Part shown: piece by piece, positions 57,540 through 64,000 of the stretch | Numbering within the stretch: position 1 is the first letter of the stretch | How the letters are laid out: the number at the start of each line of letters is the position of its first letter | Origin: Nereocystis luetkeana | Taxonomy: Eukaryota; Sar; Phaeophyceae; Laminariales; Laminariaceae | Assembly (NCBI GenBank): GCA_031213475.1 | Contig: JARUPZ010000014.1 | Span: 7,098,174-7,162,173, forward strand | Length of the DNA: 64,000 bases | Direction: 5' to 3' | The notes under the pieces: generated by a model | Databases searched by the model: none | Seen by the model: the letters and a program-made list of their open reading frames with translations, nothing else | What the model was told of the DNA's origin: nothing | Program-made: the position numbers and the translations under genes

Positions 57540-58640
57540 AAGTGCTCCGCATCGCGGCCGGTGCCGCCCGCTGCGCTCGCTCTCGAGGAAGAATGGGATG
57601 GAATGAAATGTGGTCCGGCATGTTCGGTGTATCCAGGCGACTTGCAAATTGCAGGCTCCAGGAAAACACAACCCGGACCCCGCGTGCAGTATGTACTACA
57701 AACTGACGGCAACCGCAAGGGCTGCTGCGCTGGACTGAGCTGAACTGGGTGTGATTTTGTTGGTGATCCAATGTGTGCTGCTGTGCGTACCATACATACC
57801 TGGTACTTGCTTCGTATGGTACCTGGTATCAGGTATGTACGAAAAAGAGAAAGCACAGCACGGCAGACAAACGATTTTTTGGGGGAGGGAAGAACAAAAG
57901 AAAAACGAAGTGTACGCCAAAATATCAATCAATCCCTTTCCCCCTCTGATATGTTCGTTCCCCGCCTGAATGGAGCACCTTGCACCGGTCAAAACAAACT
58001 CGAGCAGCAGAGCTTTCCCCGGCCGCGTACGCTGCCCGCCCCTCTGGCGACCACCTCTCCACCGATTCGGCCCGAGTAAAGATTTCCTCCCTCTCTGCCC
58101 CAGGAGTGAGCCTCCGTCGCCCGCCTCGCGCAAAATCCCGGTGCTCGCCGTGGCCCCCGTGCGCCCGCTCGATCATGGTGATCTTTAGACTGCCGAGCTC
58201 GCTCTCGTAGTTCGAGACGTTGTTCGTAGACATAAACACCGCTTGAATGTTGCTTTGCACACCAAAAACGACCCTCCTACGACCGGCCCTAGTCGGTCCG
58301 CCTCAACACCAGGACGGCAGACAGAGCCAAGGCTCATGTTCCCCTCGTTCGTCGATAAGACACGCGACACCCAGTCACGAAAACGGCCACCGCGCCCCTC
58401 CCGACCCCCGTCCCTCTACGCGCCAACGCCCGCCGACACACCGCGATGGCGTCGCATTCGACCGCGTTGCCGTGCGCTGGATACACACACACTCAAAATC
58501 GACACAGGAAAGAAGGGCTCTCGCCGGCAAGTAATAGGAGGAGGTTTGCTTTCCCAAAGTGAGAGCTGTGAGAGGCTAGGGGTGTGTGAACCGAGTCCAC
58601 TCAGGAAAAAGACAAGAGATGAGTAAGTTTATATCAACCC
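57540..58640 (-). repeat. Diverged segmental repeat, copy 2
   Basis: About 1.1 kb paralogous to 12,820-13,982. The right end (CTCAGGAAAAAGACAAGAGATGAG) is uninterrupted here, whereas copy 1 is split at that point by a hAT-like element. TACCTGGTA words lie at 57,797 and 57,820. Confidence 0.75.
57925..58260 (-). CDS. Open gene fragment in the segmental repeat, function unknown
   Basis: A 111-codon frame, more plausibly starting at MSTNNVSNYESELGSLK. It contains MIERAHGGHGEHR and then FTRAESVERWSPEGRAAYAA. The paralogous copy at 13.35-13.56 kb keeps the GHGEHR and FTR-ESV-RW-EG-AAY residues despite broken frames, which supports real coding ancestry. The early part could form a coiled coil. No domain family is recognised. 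It may be a transposon-borne gene piece. Confidence 0.4.
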   Translation of the reverse strand: MQSNIQAVFMSTNNVSNYESELGSLKITMIERAHGGHGEHRDFARGGRRRLTPGAEREEIFTRAESVERWSPEGRAAYAAGESSAARVCFDRCKVLHSGGERTYQRGKGID

Positions 58641-58978
58641 CGATACGACATGACATCCCTCGTATTAGTCGTACACCCCGCCGTGTCATGTTTTGCCAGA
58701 GGTACGAGTGGAGCCGGTGTTTTTCCCCCGTTCTATCTCGCGTGAAACTCCCCGTCCAGGCGAACTTCCTTAGCTGTGCCCAAACCGCAAACAGACGCTC
58801 CCCGAACACAACGACCAGATGGCACACCAAACCGAGTACGAGTAGGCCTCTCTGGTTGGGGTTACGGCTAGGTTTTAGAGTTCCGGGCAGGGGTTGGTGG
58901 CCGCCGTTAGCCGAAGGAGAATATTATTTTACCGTCTGGAAATGAAAAAAACTTGAAGTTTCGTGACGAAACCCTATT

Positions 58979-60670
58979 ACTCCACTTACTGTGTGAGGCT
59001 GTTTTGTTCTGGCTTTCAGTATGGACGATTCAATTTCATTGTGAGTTAGGGTAAGGGCGAGGGTTTCACTGGAGATTATACGGATGTCTAACTACCCCAC
59101 TTACTGTGTGAGGCTGTTTTTTTCTGGCTTTCAGCATGAACGATCAAATTTCATTGAGAGTTAAGGTAAGACCGAGGGTTTCACTGGAGATTATACGGAT
59201 GTCTAACTGGGGGTGCTTGAAGATTTAAACCGTATAATACATCGGAGCTGTTTCGGAAAGGTGCTTCCAGGCCGCGTCTGCGTGGCTTTCTCCCCTCAGG
59301 TTGGAACGTGAGCGATGTGAAAATGAGAATGTCGAGAGCGGATGAGAGATATTAAGCGCAGTAGTATTCGGGGGACCATAGTTAATAGGACCAAATATTG
59401 TGAGAAAAATTGTTAAATATATAGGTTTTTATGTGTACCATAGGTCCTATTAACTATGGTCCCCCGTAATAGTAGACCAATCAACAGCAGTACCCTACAC
59501 CCTACAGTAGTAGAAGAGGTCTATGCAAACGGTACCAAAAAGGGTTGATAGGACCAATGCTTGGTGATAGGGGTACCGGCGAGGACGTATTTGAAAGAGG
59601 CGGTATGTGTGGTGTTCTGCGGTAGTTCTGTGTCTGAGCTCGAGAGAGAGGCGTTCGACAACAGCTAGCTGAAGGTGGACCAGCTCTTTCAGCGATCACG
59701 GATACAATAGCAAGGGAACAATCGGAGCTGTTTGGGTGGCGAGACGAGCAAAGTGAGAGAGGTCGCCCCCGCCCCCTCACGTCAGTTCCTCGTTCATCCA
59801 CGTGTTCTGCCAGCCAGCAGCGACAAAGAAACACCTTTCGGCGACCCCTATCTCAAACGGTATTGCGCCTACACCGCGAACCACATAGTCTGTTCACCTC
59901 GCATGAGCATCATCGGGAGACTGGTTGGGCAGTGTTCTAGATATGTGCCTGAGCTCGAAAGGGGCGTTCGACACCAGCTAGAGGTAGATCGCACACGTTG
60001 ATGCTGATGCGGGGTGAACAAATTGTGTACTGTAGATCGTGGTGCAGGCGCAATACCTTTCGAGTCAAGGATCGCTGAACGGGGTGTTCATTTGTCGCTG
60101 CTGGCTGGCAGAAGACGTGGATGAACGGCGAACTGACGTGAGGGGGAGGGGGCGACCTACTCTCATTTTTGTCGTCTCGCTACCCAAACTGCTCCGATTG
60201 TTCCCTTGCTATTGTATCCGTGATCACTGGAAGAGCTGGTCTACCTGCAGCTAGCTGTTGTCGAGCGCCTCCCACGAGCTCACACACAGAACTACTGTGG
60301 AACACTGCACATACATCCAGTCTCTTCGTAAATTCGTCCTCGCTGGTATCCCTGCCACCGAGCATTTATCCTACCAACACTTCTCGGTACCGGTTACATA
60401 GATATATTCTGCTGTAGGGTACAGCTGTTGATTAGTCTACTGCTGTACTTGTTACCTCTTATCCCATTCCATATTATATGTATCATATGGCTCACGTCCA
60501 ACCTTCAGACGTGGCCTAGAACCATCTCTCCGTAAGAGCTCGGACGTCTGGCCTGAATCCGCGAGTACCCCCTGCTTGAATATCCTTATAATCTCCACTG
60601 AAACCCTCGCTCTCTCATACTACCGCTGTGACTCTCAATGGAACTAGGCCGTTCACGCTAAAAGCCAGAA
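58979..60670. mobile_element. 1.7-kb foldback element with long inverted arms
   Basis: Inner arms 59,471-59,921 and 60,002-60,440 are inverted copies at about 80 per cent identity with an 80-bp centre. Examples: GATCACGGATACAATAGCAA on the left and its complement at about 60,206-60,225, and CATCCACGT...CTGCCAGCCAGCAGCGACAAA. Outer arms 59,090-59,300 and 60,480-60,670 are also inverted copies (GAGGGTTTCACTGGAGATTATA). A 115-bp direct duplication starts the left arm (58,979-59,093 and 59,094-59,208). A MITE sits between outer and inner left arms. No protein was recognised, and no terminal duplication was found. Confidence 0.8.
59366..59470. mobile_element. TA-flanked MITE inside the foldback element
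   Basis: Orientation B, well preserved. It has no counterpart in the right arm, so it inserted after the arms formed. Confidence 0.85.
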
Positions 60671-60754
60671 GAGAATAATCACAGCACGCGTTAGAGTTTG
60701 CCTCAACGGGCAGATTTACTGCCCCCTTCGGGTGTACCTGTGGCACCTACGGTA

Positions 60755-60851
60755 TTACGTGGGGCCGTAGTAATCAGGACCCATCACGTACTTTCAAAAG
60801 CATATACATTCCAGTATGTGTACCAGTCCTGATTACTACGTCACCCGTAAT
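60755..60851. mobile_element. Diverged TA-flanked MITE subfamily member
   Basis: Ends TTACGTGGGGCCGTAGTAATC and its inverse GATTACTACGTCACCCGTAA, with TA on both sides. The TAATCAGGACC stem is distinct from the TTAATAGGACC of the other copies, and the middle is unrelated or strongly diverged. Confidence 0.7.
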
Positions 60852-61435
60852 AGTAATAGCTGCAAGGTTTCCCTCCGGGATGCGGCTACGTGAGGGAGTG
60901 GCGCAAGGGCCGAATCGAACGCCCAACATTTGTTTTTACTGCTGATGTATTTTGCAGATTTGAATATATGTGGAGGCTGCTTGGCGTTCAACCTCGGTAC
61001 TGGAGGGTGTTGCAGTGCCCCGCCACGGGGTCGTATGGGGCGGAGTTTTTGGTTCGGGGTGCGTTCTTGGATATAGGACGTGCCAGCACCATGTTCCGCT
61101 GATGTTGATGCTGATTCGATGGATCGCGGCCGTAATTTCCGTAAAGCGTGGCGTAAGCATGACCATTGGAGACGAGGTTGATGCGGGTAGTGGTCGAGTG
61201 ATTCGTAAGAGTTTGTCGGGTTGGCCTAGGGCGGCGACAGACTCTCTTCAGTAATGGTGCTGTTGACAGACACATCGAACAAGGGTGTTGGACCATGTAC
61301 GTAGGCGATCACGAACATGTCAGCAGCATTTGGTGTCGTGGAAAAAACGAGGCGCTGGTTATAGGGTGTCCGTGCGCTCTGCGAGCAATGAAACGAAACG
61401 CACCATCAATGAGCGGTTGCCATCTCCTATTTCTC
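60852..61435. other. Spacer, nothing recognised
   Basis: Frames of about 100 codons on both strands at 60,970-61,296 without features. CCGAATCGAACGCCCAAC near 60,910 resembles an inverted tRNA B box, but no A box accompanies it. Confidence 0.4.
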
Positions 61436-61536
61436 GTCAACCCCTGTAGTACTGCAGTCCCGATTTGGGGGCAAACCACTCGAAATTCCAAGTTGGTTTG
61501 TCTTCGAAACGGGACTGCAGTTCTAAATGGGTCAAC
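61436..61536. mobile_element. piggyBac-like hairpin MITE, copy 4
   Basis: 101 bp flanked by TCAA on both sides, a variant of TTAA, with CCC...GGG ends. The stem is ACTGCAGTCCCGATTTGGGG against CGAAACGGGACTGCAGTTC. Confidence 0.75.
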
Positions 61537-61686
61537 GAAGGTCCGTCTGTTGCTATCGGTCTGAGCTGTTGTCGTTGCTGGCGCTTCTGTTCTCGCATGG
61601 TGTCGTTGCTTGCGCCCTCGCTACTAGAGCGCCCTCGCTGTCCGTGCCTGGCTGTGTTTCCATTTTCCAGCTCATTCCCTGGTTGA

Positions 61687-62490
61687 TCACCATTCACACA
61701 CGTCCGGCGGTTCTCTTCCGGTAGCAGCCAAAACGAATCCCCGGAAGAGGGCGTTGGCGACGACGTCGGGGACGTTGTCTCGACGAACCTGTTTTCTTTG
61801 ACGAGGCACGGGATGTACTTCCGGCGGGGGGGTGCGGCTGAGGGCGACATACAGCTGCCCATTCGTGAAGACAACATCTCTGAGAGCGAGGCCGACTTTC
61901 GTTGGTGTCTTGGCCTCGCGAGTTGTTTATTGTGCATGGCGTAGCCCACACGGGGAGGGTATGGATGACGATGAGAAGTAATTTCCTGTTGTGGCCTGCC
62001 TGAGTTTCGAAGCAAGCTCTGGGTATTTTTAAGTCAACGGGAAGTCGTTTCTGCGATAGCCTCGGCATCCGCCACGTTCGTAGGCAGGCCTCGCGTGACT
62101 TCCAATGTATCGTCCAGGAGGCCACTGCTGTCGAAGTGGATGTTCCTGGTGAACGTTACCAAGGCTCCTAGCTTAAGCTCCAAATCGCGAGGAAGTGCGC
62201 CTTGGTAGGTACGTCAACTGTGCTCAAGTGTGCGACGGACGCGACCTCTGTCGTATTTCATGGGCTGTTTTTTGACGCGCCGGTCTGAGCTGTTCTCGTG
62301 CTGTTTTTCTCCGGCCTCGGTGTCCAGAAGGTGCCCGTCGGTTTGGTACACGATGCTGTCATGAGTGGGTGCTGACATGCCGCGGTCATCGAACGCGCTT
62401 TGGTTTGCTTGAAAGATGTCAGAACACGCGGCTGGGACGACATCTCCCGGGGGCTCCGTCCATGAAGCCGTGGCACGTGGGATACGCGCT
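61687..62490 (-). pseudogene. Pif1-like helicase, decayed C-terminal part
   Basis: Read on the minus strand across several frameshifts: LPRDLELKLGALVTFTRNIH near 62,185-62,130, corresponding to the strand preceding motif V of Pif1-family helicases; TINNSRGQ near 61,910-61,940, the TINKSQGQ box; and GQLYVALSRT at 61,831-61,860, motif VI, followed by a stop at 61,687. The order and spacing fit the superfamily 1B helicase C-terminus, as in host Pif1 proteins and Helitron transposases. Walker A and B regions are not in the window or are unrecognisable. Stops and phase changes mark it as dead. A Helitron origin is possible but no replication-initiator domain was seen. Confidence 0.7.
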
Positions 62491-63101
62491 TAAGAGGCGC
62501 CTGGCTTGAGTGATGTTTCCCCCCCTAAATCGGGACTGTGGTATTTACCCCTACAAGGGTGAACGCACAGAAATCAAGGGTTTTTGCCCCAACACGGCAA
62601 AAAAACAAGCAAACAAGAAAAAAGACACTTGTTGATACAAGCAGCATTAGTGCCGGGTGTCGACCGATAGTCGAGTCAACACGATTACCGATACAGTTAG
62701 GGGCCCTCTCCCCCAACCTGCGGTCTGAGTGAGGCGGTATCCCGATGGAAGGCGGTACAAGTCGCCCGGCGCGCCTGGGGGAACGCGCTCGTAACCTGGA
62801 ATGAATAAAAGCGGCTTACTCCGACAAGGCGGTGGCATTGCTCTGGCACACCACCACCACCGTACTGGGTGGCCCCTGCTTTAGACGAAAACAAATATCG
62901 TACGTATTCGATACGGCTTTGATAGCTGAAGCCAGTTCCATCGAATATTTTTTCGTTTCAGTTTCGGCGTAAGAAACCACTCGGGGGGTGCCAGGGGTCT
63001 CGGACAGTAAAAAACACGTCCGATATGATACGATACGCACCTGGTACCTGGTATCGCAAGTGATGCACCGAACTCTATGGCGCAACGATACCTGGTAGCT
63101 A
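62491..63101. other. Spacer with TACCTGGTA words
   Basis: Words at 63,045-63,053 and 63,089-63,097. The latter is 5 bp from the start of a MITE. No gene was recognised. Confidence 0.45.
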
Positions 63102-63216
63102 TTACGGGGGACCATAGTTAATAGGACCTATGGTATACATAAAAACCTACCTGGTATATATTTAACCATTTTTACTAATAGCAATATTTGGCCCTATTAA
63201 CTATGGACCCCCGTAA
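63102..63216. mobile_element. TA-flanked MITE carrying an inserted CCTGGTA
   Basis: Orientation A. Compared with the copies at 43,095 and 50,758, which read AAAAACCTATATATTT, this one reads AAAAACCTACCTGGTATATA: seven extra bases, interpretable as CCTGG inserted at TA with TA duplicated (63,148-63,156). Confidence 0.85.
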
Positions 63217-63289
63217 AAGCATCCACTAAAGTGTGTTAAGAGTTGGATTTACGTACGTACGTTCCCGGTGGGAAATTGGCGTTTCTTCC

Positions 63290-63393
63290 CCCCGGGGACC
63301 ATAGTAAATAGGACCAAATATTGTTAGTAAAAATAGGAAATGTATAGGTTTTTGTGTGGACCGGTGGTCCTATTTACTATGTTCCCCCCTTAA
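63290..63393. mobile_element. TA-flanked MITE
   Basis: Orientation B: CGGGGACCATAGTAAATAGG start and CCTATTTACTATGTTCCCCC end. The outermost bases are diverged. It lies about 75 bp from the preceding copy in opposite orientation, so the two could pair. Confidence 0.8.
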
Positions 63394-64000
63394 TAAATAC
63401 TCCTGCTGTATATCTGCTGTATACACACGTCCCTGTCACGATGGGCGTAGGACGCAAGGCGTAAATAAGGGTGGCTCCTTTTTTTTCGAATTTTATCCGA
63501 GTTTTTTTTTTTTTTTTTGTTCCTGTGATGTCATGTTTTTGATCGAATCGTAGCGAGTAAGTGGCGAAGCGTGACGTTGTATGAATACGAAGAGGCGTTG
63601 TGCGTTTTATCATTCGTTGGAAATGTGTCGTGACACGATTGACGCCAATCGTCGCGACCGCAAACGCCTGTTTCGGTCATGTTTCCAACCATTGATAGTC
63701 TTCGCCCTTGCGGTTCAGAGAGAAGAGTCGCGAACTCGGGAAAGAAAGAAAATGCGATGTCCATTTTTCGCTGCAAGAAGATGAAAACAATTCAGTTTTT
63801 CCTTGTTTCCTCGTTTGGTTTTGTAAGTCTTCTTGGCCGTTCATAGGTGACCATTTTGTATTATGCTCGTTGCTCGTCCGCGGGTACATACTGCAGTATT
63901 TGTAGCACGGTCAAAATGGTGCTACCCGTAGTGTTGTTTGCCGTCCGGTGGAAAGGTTTGAATCCACCCTTTTTTAATAATTTCATTCCAAACAACAAGC
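63394..64000. other. Spacer at window end, nothing recognised
   Basis: 0.6 kb with a T-run near 63,503-63,520 and only short unsupported frames. Confidence 0.45.

Overview
The window looks like nuclear DNA of a brown alga (Phaeophyceae). The strongest evidence is a very long intronless open frame at 23,981-27,183 built of about 25 copies of the EsV-1-7 cysteine/histidine motif (C-x4-C-x16-C-x2-H-x12). That family is known from the Ectocarpus IMMEDIATE UPRIGHT protein and the phaeovirus EsV-1, and is expanded in brown algae. A second plausible host gene (37,087-38,610, minus strand) has long Ala, Ser and Gly runs and a C-terminal membrane anchor. The rest is gene-poor and crowded with transposable elements. 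I saw no rRNA, no intact tRNA and no CRISPR array. Species cannot be decided from this.

Layout. 1-1,281: GGGT-rich, quadruplex-prone spacer. 1,282-10,995: a complete-looking Ty3/gypsy LTR retrotransposon with 550-bp LTRs that differ at only two positions, a primer-binding site, a polypurine tract and a 4-bp target duplication. Its pol frame (4,355-9,163) is open over RT, RNase H, integrase and a tail of two reader-like domains, but no gag is recognisable and only the C-terminal half of the protease remains. 10,996-23,980: repeats, including a GAGCTA minisatellite, a decayed gene-fragment repeat, a hAT-like element (13,983-15,336), a tRNA-derived SINE and a piggyBac-like MITE. 23,981-27,183: the EsV-1-7 gene, with one frameshift. 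27,184-37,086: spacer with a second hAT-like element (30,004-30,770) and a 170-bp duplication. 37,087-38,610: the tail-anchored gene. 38,841-64,000: dense repeats, namely a second SINE, two Harbinger-like elements, a third hAT-like element (43,205-45,476), a TA-flanked MITE with about ten copies, a 1.7-kb foldback element, a second copy of the decayed gene fragment, and remains of a Pif1-like helicase.

Most elements here are non-autonomous. Their target duplications point to several transposase sources: 8 bp (hAT-like), TAA (Harbinger-like), TTAA (piggyBac-like) and TA (Tc1/mariner-like). No DNA transposase gene was recognised in the window. The most unusual signal is a 9-bp word, TACCTGGTA (reverse complement TACCAGGTA), found at least 24 times where about 0.5 would be expected by chance. 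In four places a related repeat copy without the word serves as an empty site, and the comparison looks like insertion of CCTGG, CCAGG or CCAGGTACCTGG at a TA that is duplicated.

All calls are by eye. Family names for the non-autonomous elements rest on terminal motifs and target duplications only.
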